Below are positions 33,750-42,960 of a stretch of 64,000 bases of DNA, one piece after another. The notes under the pieces are model-generated. The model was not told the origin of the DNA, searched no databases, and worked only from the letters and a program-made list of their open reading frames with translations. The DNA lies in contig JAJDEF010000022.1 of NCBI GenBank assembly GCA_029259945.1, forward strand, positions 310,001-374,000, written 5' to 3'. A program made the translations under genes and the position numbers. This DNA comes from Planctomycetota bacterium. GTDB lineage: Bacteria > Planctomycetota > Planctomycetia > Pirellulales > Lacipirellulaceae. Each line of letters starts with the position of its first letter. The stretch's first letter is position 1.

Positions 33750-33755
33750 CAAAGT

Positions 33756-35118
33756 GTGGCCTACGTGCTTTTGCAGATCAACAATCATAAATCCCACATC
33801 AAACATCCCCACTCCCGGCCAAAAATATCGATGGAACCGCGTCCACCATTCCACGACAATAACCCTTACCCTCGTTCTTTGAAAATCTAAAACTCGAATC
33901 TGCGCTAATCTTCGCTTATAAAAAATTAACGCCAATTAGCGAAGAGTAAGTGTTCCCCAGTTTTTCGATAATTTTTTAGCCACAGAGAACACCGAGATCA
34001 AAGAGTCTCTGAGTTCTCTGTGAACTCTGTGGCAAAAAATAACGGTCTGCCTTTTTTCGCCAATAAAGTCACCCACTTTGGACAAAACAGGACAAAACCC
34101 CACCGACTTTTGTCTAAGACAAATCTCGCAAAGCCTAGCACTCAAGCGTTTAAGAAAACAGCAGCGGACAAAACGACCGAATATTGTCCGCAAAACCCCA
34201 AACAGCCCGATTCGTGCCAAAACTCGGCCCCACAAAAAAAGCAAACCTCGATAAAAGAAGCATCAAATGCCAACTACACCCAAGAGTTTTGTCCATTTTG
34301 TCCACGATGGCCCTGACAAAACTCCCTGACCTCTGTCCCCTACCGACAAATCAAACATCTTACATCCCCGCCATGCCAGCACGGGCAATCCCCACCTTGC
34401 GACTGCATTTCAGCCGTTCGCAAGCCTTTTCTGCCTGTGGTATCGCGATAACCGCCAGAAGCAGAGCTTTGCGGGTAGGTGATATAACACGCAGAGTCAA
34501 TACGAATAGTGAAAGTTTCTAAAGTCTGACCCCCGTTTGTATCGACACTATCTTTCGGAAGGGTTGTTCTCGACAGCACGGCCAGACTGGCCACTCTAGT
34601 TGGAGAGGATGTCCTACCAAGGGGGGAGCCTGCCAATTGAAACGGACACGCCAGTGCGCGCCCGCCTCGACCAACGTGGTCAGCTCGCTCTCTTTGCGCA
34701 GCAAGGTTTGTTGCAAACCTATTTGTGTGATGGAGGCATTCGAAGAACGCGATCGTTAGAATTGTAACGGCTGATACCTACAGTCACCAATTTAACGATT
34801 TTTGCCAATCTTCCAGTGCTTGCATTGCCGATGGGAGTTACTACATGACGGAGCGGATCAGAAGGACCTGAACCAACCCAGCATAAGATTACGGAGTGCC
34901 CCTGACCCAGGTGTGCCTTCGGCAACTAAACAATGGAGGTCGTAAGTTTTGAGTTTCGTAGCATCCTCGCGCCACGAAACCCAAAATTATCTTCAAATGT
35001 TGAACTCACTGGCAGTAGGGAAGCCGACGCCAGGCCGAAACACATAAAAAGGGGCGCCCAGGCTGTCGGATAACCCGCAGCCTGACCAGCGTCAACGCAA
35101 GACAATATTGGAGTACCC
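33756..35118. other. About 1.4 kb without a convincing gene
   Basis: It holds the second copy of the GATCAACAATC repeat (33774-33811), degenerate text-like phrases (CTGCGCTAATCTTCGC near 33900, GTTCTCTGTGAACTCTGTGG near 34012), and an A/C-rich tract with repeated GACAAAA and TTTGTCCA words (34075-34320). After 34330 the sequence is more ordinary, with short overlapping frames but no family signature. It may contain decayed genes. Nothing here supports an RNA gene. Confidence 0.5.
33774..33811. repeat. Dispersed repeat, copy 2 (GATCAACAATC...CATCAAACATCCC)
   Basis: It matches 6518-6555 with few changes, in the same orientation. The C-terminal parts of the two copies (CACATCAAACATCCC) are identical. 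Confidence 0.6.
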
Positions 35119-35121
35119 GTG

Positions 35122-35694
35122 ATGAAGGTCTTTACTACTGGTCAGGTCGCCAAGATCTGCAAAGTGGCCCCGCGCACGGTCAGCAAATGGTTTGACTCAG
35201 GGCGTTTAAAGGGCTATCGCATTCCTGGTTCCCAGGACCGGCGCATACCCCGTGAATATTTGATTAAGTTTCTCAAAGAGCATGGTATGCCTTTGGGCGA
35301 TCTTGAAGACGAGGCGATGGCCAAAGTGTTGATCGTCGCACAAGATCAGGTCTTGATCGAGAATTTGAAACGAGAATTACCGGCGGAAAGATCGTTCCGC
35401 ACCTCGATGGCAGCCAGTGGATTCGAAGCCGGCATCCAAGCCGAAAGCTTCCACCCCGACTGCATCATCGTCGATTTCTCGATCGGACAGGTCGAAGCTC
35501 TGCAGATTTGCCAAAATCTGCGTCGCAGTAGCGACTTCTCCGAAACGATCTTGATCGCTTTGCTACCGGATGATGGGACCTCGGCAAGTTTCGATCGTTC
35601 CAGCATCAACGAGACGTTCAAAAAACCGTTCGACGCAGCTTTGCTAGCCGAACGTTTGCGAACGCTTATCGGTGCCAAGAAAGAGTTGGTCTAA
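35122..35694 (+). CDS. HTH DNA-binding protein fused to a response-regulator receiver domain
   Basis: 190 residues. Residues 1-58 are a MerR/excisionase-type helix-turn-helix (FTTGQVAKICKVAPRTVSKWFDSGRLKGYRIPG...RRIPREYLIKFLKEHG). Residues 66-188 are a receiver domain with the phospho-acceptor strand CIIVDF and the conserved Lys in FKKPFD; only one acidic residue is clear at the N-terminal acidic pair. The order DNA-binding domain then receiver is reversed from usual response regulators. GGAG at 35110-35113 favours ATG 35122 over GTG 35119. No histidine kinase is adjacent. Confidence 0.85.
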   Translation: MKVFTTGQVAKICKVAPRTVSKWFDSGRLKGYRIPGSQDRRIPREYLIKFLKEHGMPLGDLEDEAMAKVLIVAQDQVLIENLKRELPAERSFRTSMAASGFEAGIQAESFHPDCIIVDFSIGQVEALQICQNLRRSSDFSETILIALLPDDGTSASFDRSSINETFKKPFDAALLAERLRTLIGAKKELV

Positions 35695-35752
35695 CGACTT
35701 TAGTACCTAACCCGTTCGCACTTGCTGTCAACGGTTTAAATACGAAATTGGG

Positions 35753-35857
35753 GCAGTTGAATGAGTCAACTGCGAGGCGACTAATCTCTCCCGGTTAGTC
35801 GCCACCTCCCCGCTCATGAGGCCTCGCTACTGATTTTTCAGTGGCGAGGCCTTTTTT
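35753..35857 (+). terminator. Three consecutive hairpins ending in an intrinsic terminator
   Basis: Hairpin A is GCAGTTGA/TCAACTGC (35753-35773). Hairpin B is GGCGACTAA/TTAGTCGCC (35776-35803). Hairpin C is a 15-bp stem (AGGCCTCGC...GCGAGGCCT, 35819-35852, one wobble) running into T6 at 35852-35857. C is a strong terminator for the HTH-receiver gene. A and B upstream of it, and moaC starting 124 nt later, also allow a structured leader. Confidence 0.88.
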
Positions 35858-35980
35858 ATGCGCCGGAGGAGTATTTTGCCGGAGCCAAATTGACAGTTTC
35901 CTCTCTACTGGGTCGACGTTTGTAGCGACTTGCTTACAATGGAGAGAGTCTCCTCCACTTCCCATTGCTTAGACGCTCGG

Positions 35981-36475
35981 ATGAACGAACTCAGCCATTT
36001 TGACGAACAGGGTGCCAGCCGGATGGTCGATGTCGGCCCAAAACCGGTCACCCGTCGTCGTGCGGTGGCATCGGGGCTTGTCCGAATGAACCCACAAACA
36101 CAGCAGACGATTCTCGAACGACGCCACGCCAAGGGCGATGTGCTGGAAGTTGCTCGCTTGGCAGGAATCATGGCCGCCAAGCGAACTGCCGATTTGATTC
36201 CCCTATGCCATCCCTTGCCGTTGGATTCTATTTGCCTAGACTTGCAGCCAGTTGACGACCATACGATACGTATTGAGGCCATTGTCGAAGTGTCGGCCAA
36301 AACCGGCGTAGAAATGGAGGCCCTCACTGCCGTCACGGTGGCGGCACTGACCATCTACGACATGTGCAAAGCAATCGATCGCGGAATGATCATCGAGCAG
36401 GTTCGGCTTGAAGAGAAGTCGGGTGGCACAAGCGGCCAATATGCGAGAGCTTCGCAACAAACCTCGGATGCGTGA
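35981..36475 (+). CDS. moaC: Cyclic pyranopterin monophosphate synthase
   Basis: 164 residues, the second step of molybdenum cofactor synthesis (3',8-cyclo-7,8-dihydro-GTP to cPMP). The motifs [23 protein letters not shown], and [26 protein letters not shown] with the catalytic Lys/His region are complete. ATG 35981 gives the normal length; earlier in-frame starts (35930, 35939) add unsupported residues. No other moa gene is near. It is followed after 31 nt by the polyprenyl synthase, probably as one transcript. Confidence 0.95.
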   Translation: MNELSHFDEQGASRMVDVGPKPVTRRRAVASGLVRMNPQTQQTILERRHAKGDVLEVARLAGIMAAKRTADLIPLCHPLPLDSICLDLQPVDDHTIRIEAIVEVSAKTGVEMEALTAVTVAALTIYDMCKAIDRGMIIEQVRLEEKSGGTSGQYARASQQTSDA

Positions 36476-36506
36476 GTCAACAGACGACGACAGGAAAGGG
36501 ATTTCG

Positions 36507-37511
36507 ATGAGTACTGCCAACCCTATGCGAACGAGAGCAACGACCTCGATGGCCCCGTTGTTTGCGTCGATTCAGGCGGACATGGCAAAAGTCGAGAGTC
36601 GTTTGCAAAGCGAGTTGCGGCACACCGATCCCTTTGTCGATGAATTGGCCCAACGTTCGTTTCGGATGGGTGGGAAACGACTTCGCCCGGCCTTGCTGCT
36701 TTTGGCGGCACAAGCCGTGGGGGAAATTAACGACGACCACCACACCCTGGCAGCCGTGGTCGAGATGATCCATACAGCTACACTGGTTCATGACGATGTG
36801 CTCGATGAAGCGGCGATTCGTCGCCACGAAGACACGGTCAATGCCCGCTGGAACAATCAAACGAGCGTTTTGCTAGGCGATTATCTTTTTACGCACGCTT
36901 TTTTTCTGGCAAGTTCTCTAGAAACCACCTTGGGCTGCCGCACCATCGGCCGTGCCACCAATACGGTTTGTGAAGGAGAGCTGCGTCAAACGGCCGCCAG
37001 TGGTAATTTTTCGCTCACGCGATCCAACTACTTTGAAATTATCGGAGCAAAAACGGCTGCACTCTGTGCCTGCTGTTGCCAACTAGGTGCCCATTACGCA
37101 AATGCCGACCCGCAGATCGTACGCAGCCTCGACCGATTTGGACACCTGCTGGGCATCGCTTTTCAAATCGTCGACGATCTCTTGGATTTAGTGGGCGAGG
37201 AGCAAACCGTTGGCAAGTCGCTCGGCACCGATCTTGCGAAACATCGAATGACCTTGCCGCTGATCGAGTTGCGAGACCAACTCGATCCAGAACAGCAGCA
37301 GAAATTGCAGAGTCTGCTGGAAGAGCCCAACGCTGAAAATATGACCACTTTAATCGACTGGCTCGATCGTAGCGGTGCATTGCAACAAGCCCGCGAGCTA
37401 GCCAATGATTATGCCCGGCAGGCAATTCAACAATTGGCGAACCTCGCTGATTCGCCTGCAAAGCGTGCTCTGCAAGAGATCGCCGCAGCTTCGGTTTCTC
37501 GCTGTGCTTAA
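36507..37511 (+). CDS. Polyprenyl (long-chain) diphosphate synthase
   Basis: 334 residues of the trans-isoprenyl diphosphate synthase family, with both aspartate-rich motifs: VHDDVLDE (first) and QIVDDLLDL (second), plus GGKRLRPAL. The residues before the first motif are small (HTATLVHDD), which favours long products such as C35-C45 side chains for menaquinone. The start is ATG 36507 with AAGGG about 6 nt upstream. Exact chain length cannot be told. Confidence 0.9.
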   Translation: MSTANPMRTRATTSMAPLFASIQADMAKVESRLQSELRHTDPFVDELAQRSFRMGGKRLRPALLLLAAQAVGEINDDHHTLAAVVEMIHTATLVHDDVLDEAAIRRHEDTVNARWNNQTSVLLGDYLFTHAFFLASSLETTLGCRTIGRATNTVCEGELRQTAASGNFSLTRSNYFEIIGAKTAALCACCCQLGAHYANADPQIVRSLDRFGHLLGIAFQIVDDLLDLVGEEQTVGKSLGTDLAKHRMTLPLIELRDQLDPEQQQKLQSLLEEPNAENMTTLIDWLDRSGALQQARELANDYARQAIQQLANLADSPAKRALQEIAAASVSRCA

Positions 37512-37628
37512 CATTTCCTAAGTGATAGCACTGGATGTTGTCAGTTTCTCTGGACGGCTCGCTGCTGACTTTCTATCTTTCGGGGCGTAGCCATTCTTCC
37601 CGCCTGAAAAAGAGCCCAAGGTGCCGTC

Positions 37629-38180
37629 ATGTCCCGAATTTGGATTTCTCTTGCCGTCGTTTTGCAAATAGGTTTGCTAGGTTGCAGCGATTCTTCCTCT
37701 ATTCAAGGAAATGTTGCCATTGTCGATCTCGACGAGGCGGCAAAGCAACTAGGGCTCAGCGACCAATGGTCTACGGAGCTCTCCAGCAGACAGTCGAAGG
37801 TCAACGAGCAACTGGTCGGCTATCAACAGCAACTCAATCAGCAGCTCAAAACCAAGCATGCCGAAGTCATTGCAGCCAACACTTCGGAAGAGCTATTGCC
37901 CCAATCAGAGCAGGCCCAGTTGGCTTCGTATCAACAAGAACTCAACGGCAAATTGCAACTCGCCAAAAATCAAGCCGAACAGCACCTCACTGCGGCTCGA
38001 ACGCAAATCATTCACAACTTCCGGCAGATGGCCAAGCAGGTAAGCTTAGAAGTCGCATTACGGAGGGGCTACGACATCGTACTCACTAAAAACGACTCGG
38101 TGGTCTTCAACTACAGCCCCGATTCAGATATCACTGCCGAGGTGGTTCGCGAACTTCGAAAAAACACTACTCCCCGGTGA
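37629..38180 (+). CDS. Skp/OmpH-like periplasmic lipoprotein
   Basis: 183 residues with a lipobox (LQIGLLGC) at about 14-21, then VAIVDLDEAAKQLG, the opening strand typical of OmpH/Skp proteins. A long Gln/Lys-rich coiled coil (about 50-140) and a C-terminal beta segment (ALRRGYDIVLTKNDSVVFNYSPDSDIT) follow. Likely a chaperone-like or envelope protein. Its 3' end overlaps the convergent miaA gene by 14 nt. Confidence 0.8.
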   Translation: MSRIWISLAVVLQIGLLGCSDSSSIQGNVAIVDLDEAAKQLGLSDQWSTELSSRQSKVNEQLVGYQQQLNQQLKTKHAEVIAANTSEELLPQSEQAQLASYQQELNGKLQLAKNQAEQHLTAARTQIIHNFRQMAKQVSLEVALRRGYDIVLTKNDSVVFNYSPDSDITAEVVRELRKNTTPR

Positions 38181-39093
38181 TCTTGTCGACGATTGCCCGA
38201 GTCTCTAGACCTTCGACGTCAATAAACCGACATTCCGAAAGGCTACGGAACCAGGTTCCTTGCCGCTTCGAAAATCGCCGGGTGCGTGCTTTGATTTTCT
38301 CGGCTATTTCGTCCAAATCGCTTCCCACGAGGTGGGCGATGACTTCTTGATAGCCAACCGCCTGGCTGGCGGTCCGGCCGAGCTGTTTGCCGTTGGCAAT
38401 GAGTCGCTCGACTTCAGCAACAAAGCCGCGTTCGAACATTTCGTCGACACGTGCATTGATTCGTTGGTGCTGCTCTTCTCGCGGCCGCTGCAGGACAAAG
38501 ACTCTGCAATCTTCGGCGTCGCGGCCTTCGTCAAAATGCATCTGGCTATGGCTAATCGGTTCGCCGGTGATCCGATAGACTTCGATAGCACGGATGAGAC
38601 GGCGCGTATCATTCGGATGAATTTGTGTCGCCGCAACCGGGTCGAGTTGTTCAAGCCGTTCATACAGAGCTTGGTTTCCAATCTCGGCTACCTCCGCTTC
38701 GATTTCTTCGCGGAGTTCCCAATCGGCAGGGGGCCCCGACGAAAGACCTCGCAGCAACGCCTTCAAATACAGCGGTGTTCCTCCGACAAAAAGCACCTCG
38801 TGGCCGCGAGCTGTAATTTCTTCGATCTTTGCATGAGCGGCCTCAAGATAGCAGTCGATGCTGTAATCTTCGCTCGCGTCGACCACGTCGATGAGGTGGT
38901 GTGGAACGAGGGCCTGCTCTTCGGGAGTTGGCTTCGCGGTACCAATATCCATCCCACGGTAGATGGCCATTGAATCGAGCGAGATGATCTCGGCATCGAT
39001 CTGCTGAGCCAATGCCAAGCCAACTTGCGTTTTACCTACCGCAGTCGCCCCGGTGAGAAACCAAGCATTCTGTGCTGGCGGCGTTTCTTCCAT
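38167..39093 (-). CDS. miaA: tRNA dimethylallyltransferase
   Basis: 308 residues; transfers a dimethylallyl group to A37 of tRNAs reading UNN codons. The P-loop GATAVGKT, DSMAIYRGMDIGTAKP, HHLIDVVDASEDYSIDCYLEAA, FVGGTPLYLKALLRGL and the tRNA-binding segments ending RQGTWFRSL are complete. Start ATG 39093. It is convergent with the Skp-like gene and divergent from hisE. Confidence 0.96.
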   Translation of the reverse strand: MEETPPAQNAWFLTGATAVGKTQVGLALAQQIDAEIISLDSMAIYRGMDIGTAKPTPEEQALVPHHLIDVVDASEDYSIDCYLEAAHAKIEEITARGHEVLFVGGTPLYLKALLRGLSSGPPADWELREEIEAEVAEIGNQALYERLEQLDPVAATQIHPNDTRRLIRAIEVYRITGEPISHSQMHFDEGRDAEDCRVFVLQRPREEQHQRINARVDEMFERGFVAEVERLIANGKQLGRTASQAVGYQEVIAHLVGSDLDEIAEKIKARTRRFSKRQGTWFRSLSECRFIDVEGLETRAIVDKITGE

Positions 39094-39249
39094 CGCTTTT
39101 TCATGCCTTATCTACGAAAAATCGTGTCTATGGCCGTGCCAATTGCCATGCCAAGGGTCGCCGCCTACACTGGGGGATTGGCTTACAACCGCCTTCTATT
39201 GTGATGCGTCTATTGAGCGTTGGGAAGGTGCCCCCGATTGGCGAAAACG

Positions 39250-39588
39250 ATGACTGACAACAATCAACGTCCGCTTGACCAACTCGAGCAAACCATCCTG
39301 GCACGCCAAAATGCGCCGGACAAAAAGTCTTACACCGCAAAGCTGCTAGCCGGCGGGATTGCGAAAATTGGCGGGAAAATTTTGGAAGAAGCCGCCGAGG
39401 TGGTCGAAGCAGCCGGAGAACCGGGCGAAGAGGGCCGCCAGCACACCATTCACGAAGCGGCTGACGTCGTTTACCACCTGATGGTTCTGCTAGCCGCACG
39501 CGGTATCCGACTTGAAGAAATCGAAGCTGAACTTACCCACCGCTTTGGTGTCTCTGGTTTAGACGAAAAAGCCAGTCGCAATAAATAG
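39250..39588 (+). CDS. hisE: Phosphoribosyl-ATP pyrophosphatase
   Basis: 112 residues, second step of histidine synthesis. The MazG-like motif KILEEAAEVVEAA, then EAADVVYHLMVLLAARGI, is diagnostic. ATG 39250 is chosen over an upstream in-frame alternative start. It lies 47 nt before hisG, the enzyme of the preceding step, so the two probably share a transcript. Confidence 0.95.
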   Translation: MTDNNQRPLDQLEQTILARQNAPDKKSYTAKLLAGGIAKIGGKILEEAAEVVEAAGEPGEEGRQHTIHEAADVVYHLMVLLAARGIRLEEIEAELTHRFGVSGLDEKASRNK

Positions 39589-39635
39589 CATACGCTCTGC
39601 AAACTCATAATCCTTAATGTGACCGACAAAACAAG

Positions 39636-40490
39636 ATGACCGAGAATCTTCGCATAGGTATTCCGAGCAAAGGCCGTTTGGCTGAGCTTTCGACCCAACT
39701 CCTCAAAGATGCCGGCCTACGTTTTCGGCGTCAAGATCGAAGCTTGTTTGCGCGCGTGCGCGACATGCCGATCGACATCACGTTTCTTCGCACCGACGAC
39801 ATTCCGATCTTGTGCGCCGAAGGCGCGATCGATCTCGGTATTACTGGCGAAGATCTTGTTGCCGAAAGCGGCGAGAAACTTGCTGCCCGCCTAAACTTGG
39901 GCGTTGGCAACTGTCGTCTCGCGGTGTGTGTGCCCGACGACGGCGAAGTCAAAACGCCCAAAGACCTGGACGGCAAACGCATTGCGACCAGTTTTCCTCG
40001 CGTGACTCAAGAATACCTCGCCGGCCACGGTGCCACGGCACACACGGTCAAGCTCACCGGCTCGGTCGAAGTGATGATTGCCCTGGGCGTGGCCGATGCC
40101 ATCGTCGACTTAGTAGAAACGGGGAGCACCCTAGCCGCCAATCGCTTGCGAATTCTCGACGAAATCGGCAGCTACGAGACCGTACTCGTGCAGAACCCGA
40201 ATACTACCCACACCGCTTTGGCCGATCGGATTGTCCGTCGACTCGAAGGCGTGGTGATTGCCCGTGCTTACTCGCTTTTAGAATACAATGTGCCGACCGA
40301 AAAGCTGGCCGAGGCCGAAAAATTCACGCCCGGTTTTAATTCGCCCACCGTCAATCGTCTGGAAGACCCCGCTTGGAGTAGCGTGCGGGCCATGGTCAAA
40401 CGGGGCGAGGTGATCGAGATTATGGAAAAACTCGAAGCCTTGGGTGCCACGGCCATCTTAGAGACCGCCATTGCAAATTGCAGGCTGTGA
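39636..40490 (+). CDS. hisG: ATP phosphoribosyltransferase, long form
   Basis: 284 residues, the first and feedback-controlled step of histidine synthesis. RIGIPSKGRLAELS, FLRTDDIPILCAEGAIDLGITGEDL and VDAIVDLVETGSTLAANRL-type segments identify the catalytic domains. The C-terminal ACT-like regulatory domain (about 215-284) is present, so it is the long form that works without HisZ. Start ATG 39636. Confidence 0.96.
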   Translation: MTENLRIGIPSKGRLAELSTQLLKDAGLRFRRQDRSLFARVRDMPIDITFLRTDDIPILCAEGAIDLGITGEDLVAESGEKLAARLNLGVGNCRLAVCVPDDGEVKTPKDLDGKRIATSFPRVTQEYLAGHGATAHTVKLTGSVEVMIALGVADAIVDLVETGSTLAANRLRILDEIGSYETVLVQNPNTTHTALADRIVRRLEGVVIARAYSLLEYNVPTEKLAEAEKFTPGFNSPTVNRLEDPAWSSVRAMVKRGEVIEIMEKLEALGATAILETAIANCRL

Positions 40491-40564
40491 GTTGTGAGTT
40501 ATTTGGCGCGAGGCGCTAGTTTTAACGGTTCACGCGGTAACTCTTGTCTCATGAAATTTGGTCT

Positions 40565-40646
<82 letters not shown>

Positions 40647-40695
40647 TTTTCTATTTCTTCATTCAACTCGTGCCTCGCAACTCCCCACCCGCGTC

Positions 40696-41985
40696 TCACT
40701 CATAAAATGCCATGCTGGCGAAGCTGACGCAGGACGAGCGATCTTCGGCCACAGCTTGATCGTATTTTAACAGTTCCCCTCGCCCGGGTCGCATGGTTTC
40801 GAGCATGGTGTAGGTAGGGGCCAAGCCACAAATTCGATTGCGATCTTGTTGTGCCGCGACATGGATGAACCAACCTTCGGGGTCACCTTCACAGGCATTG
40901 GTCAAAAGATGTTGATCGTCGGCCCACTGCGATTTAAGACGATCATCGTCCAATAGGCTTTCGTCGCCAAACTGTTTGCCGATGTGTGCAAGGTCTACCC
41001 CCGCCACGAAGCAAACTTTCTTCCCGCAGGCTGCAACCGTTGCCCTTAATGCCGAGATAAAGTCAGCGACCACCGGTGAATCGCCGGGCGATCGGTTGTG
41101 CAAAACAAAGGGATGAAACGAACCGACTAAAATGGGAATGATCTGAAAATCTCGCCGTCCGCCTAATATATATTGCAGCATCAGTGCCTGAAACTCGATT
41201 GAATGCTCTCGACGATGGGGCAATTCATCTTCAAAAATCGCGAGCGTATCTTCATCAGCATTCGCTATTGATAGTCGTTGCTGGAAATCCTCGACAAATT
41301 TTTTGTCGGTATCGACCCTGCCCAGAGGAGTATCAAAGTGTTTACGCGAGACGCTGTAGAACCCCTTCAACGGTGTATGGGCCGTGCCAAGAATGACATA
41401 GACCTCGGCATCGGATTCGGCAACCACGCGATCGTAAGCCCAGGCAAATGCCGGCCCGCCACGGTGCAAATCGATATGTGGACTCATCACACCGCACAGG
41501 CGTTGCTCCGCAGGAGGCCCAAAGTCTGCTGCCGCACTGCCTTCCCAAGGCAACAGCCCTGGCCCTGCCTCGCTCAGAAAGTGCTCGCCAAGAAAAGTGC
41601 GCAACGCGTCCTCCTCTTCGGGATAAGCACCCCCAGCATGGGCGGCTGGTCGTACCTCCAACTCTCGATAGGCGCTTAATAAGGCACCTTGATGCTCAGC
41701 AAAACGGTCATTATCAAGAAAACAGCCATCGTCTAATTGCTTCACAATTCGCTCGACATCCTCTAGCGAAATCGATTTGCCTATCTTTTGTCCAAACTCA
41801 TCTCGCAGCTCGGTCCATGAGCGTTTGCCATCCATTAGCGTCACTAACATTGCCGCCGCCATGGGCAGGGCAACGGTTTTCGAGAAACCGTACGGGTCGC
41901 GGAGGGCATACATCGCATCGTCGCCACCCAAGGGGACCAGTTCTAGCGAGCGAATACAGGGGTGGGTCGGGGTCGTCATAAACAT
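40696..41985 (-). CDS. MEMO-family (AmmeMemoRadiSam protein B) with N-terminal helical domain
   Basis: 429 residues. From about residue 130 it is a MEMO domain: GVMSPHIDLHRGGPAFAWAY, LGTAHTPLKGFYSVSRKHFDTPLG, ELPHRREHSIEFQALMLQY, IIPILVG, FVAGVDLAHIGKQFGD. The histidines correspond to the metal-binding set of the dioxygenase-like fold. The first 110 residues form a PqqD-like helical domain (DGKRSWTELRDEFG...IVKQLDDGCFLDN). The usual AMMECR1 and radical-SAM partners of the AmmeMemoRadiSam system are not next to it. Start ATG 41985 or 41979. Function unknown in bacteria. Confidence 0.85.
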   Translation of the reverse strand: MFMTTPTHPCIRSLELVPLGGDDAMYALRDPYGFSKTVALPMAAAMLVTLMDGKRSWTELRDEFGQKIGKSISLEDVERIVKQLDDGCFLDNDRFAEHQGALLSAYRELEVRPAAHAGGAYPEEEDALRTFLGEHFLSEAGPGLLPWEGSAAADFGPPAEQRLCGVMSPHIDLHRGGPAFAWAYDRVVAESDAEVYVILGTAHTPLKGFYSVSRKHFDTPLGRVDTDKKFVEDFQQRLSIANADEDTLAIFEDELPHRREHSIEFQALMLQYILGGRRDFQIIPILVGSFHPFVLHNRSPGDSPVVADFISALRATVAACGKKVCFVAGVDLAHIGKQFGDESLLDDDRLKSQWADDQHLLTNACEGDPEGWFIHVAAQQDRNRICGLAPTYTMLETMRPGRGELLKYDQAVAEDRSSCVSFASMAFYE

Positions 41986-42141
41986 CCATTCTTCGAGTTC
42001 AAGCGGGGACTTCCTTTATCTTAGCAGAATATTGGCAATTGACCTCTGCTATCAGTCGGCTGCCAACCTTGCTTGAAACTACCCCGGCCACTATTCTTCC
42101 CTGCTTTTCTTCTCTTTCATATTTGTCACTTCAGGCAGACG

Positions 42142-42960
42142 ATGCGAGCTATTTTGCTAGTCACCGCAATTGCCTTTTTAGGCTGTAATGGATTCGGCAA
42201 GATCATTGCGCCTTCGAATGTACGCAACTGGTCGGCTGATCAGGCGGTGCTGCCCTATGCCGAATTTCACGGTAACGAGGTGACCATACACAATGTCCGG
42301 CAGTGTCGCTACTTCACCAGTGATGTCTATGTGGTGGCCCACGACGACCGAACCTACAATCTGGCCAACCTGCAAGCAGTCGACTTTTTTGTGGTGCCTT
42401 TTGCCAATATGCCCGCGATAGCACACACGATGTTGAGTTTCGAATTTGCCACGGCCGATGGCCCTCCGACCCATTTAGTCGCCAGTGTCGAAATCCGCAA
42501 AGAAGAGGGCGAAGAATACGCCACCTGGAAGGGCAGTGCTCGGCAGTATGAACTCATGTATGTGTTAGCCGACGAACGGGATGTGGTACAGGTGCGCGCA
42601 AATCATCGCGACGAAGATGTTTATCTCTACCGCACCACAGCAACCCCAGAGCAGTCGCGACAGCTCTTTGTTGATGTCGTCAGTCGGGCGAATGAACTGG
42701 CGAGCCGTCCCGAATTTTACGACACGGTCACCAACAACTGTACCACGAACATCGCACGGCATATCAATCGGATCACTCCCAACCGTATCCGCTACGATTA
42801 CCATATCCTGCTGCCAGGCTACTCAGATAAGCTTGCCTACGAAGAAGGTCTCATCGAACGGCATGGCACGTTTGAGGAAACAAAAGCCCGCGCGTATATT
42901 TCGCCATTAGCAATCATGCATGCAAATCGCGATGATTTTTCGCAGCTCATCCGCCGTTAA
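42142..42960 (+). CDS. DUF4105-like lipoprotein
   Basis: 272 residues from ATG 42142, giving a lipoprotein signal with FLGC at about 13-16. The later segments TNNCTTNIARHINRI with a conserved Asn-Cys, the preceding LADERDVVQVRANHRDEDVYLYRT, and FFVVPFANMPAIAHTMLSFEFA match DUF4105 (Lnb periplasmic-type) proteins, possibly papain-like. The gene ends inside the start of the PLP decarboxylase (41-nt overlap). Confidence 0.8.
   Translation: MRAILLVTAIAFLGCNGFGKIIAPSNVRNWSADQAVLPYAEFHGNEVTIHNVRQCRYFTSDVYVVAHDDRTYNLANLQAVDFFVVPFANMPAIAHTMLSFEFATADGPPTHLVASVEIRKEEGEEYATWKGSARQYELMYVLADERDVVQVRANHRDEDVYLYRTTATPEQSRQLFVDVVSRANELASRPEFYDTVTNNCTTNIARHINRITPNRIRYDYHILLPGYSDKLAYEEGLIERHGTFEETKARAYISPLAIMHANRDDFSQLIRR

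Noticed and set aside
33675..33935. 86-codon minus frame over the second hairpin repeat
   Set aside because: It is made of the repeat and the dispersed GATCAACAATC phrase; no coding signature.
34020..34316. 98-codon frame in the gene-free tract
   Set aside because: Lys/Thr/Pro-rich translation of an A/C-rich repeat tract, without ribosome binding site or family signature.
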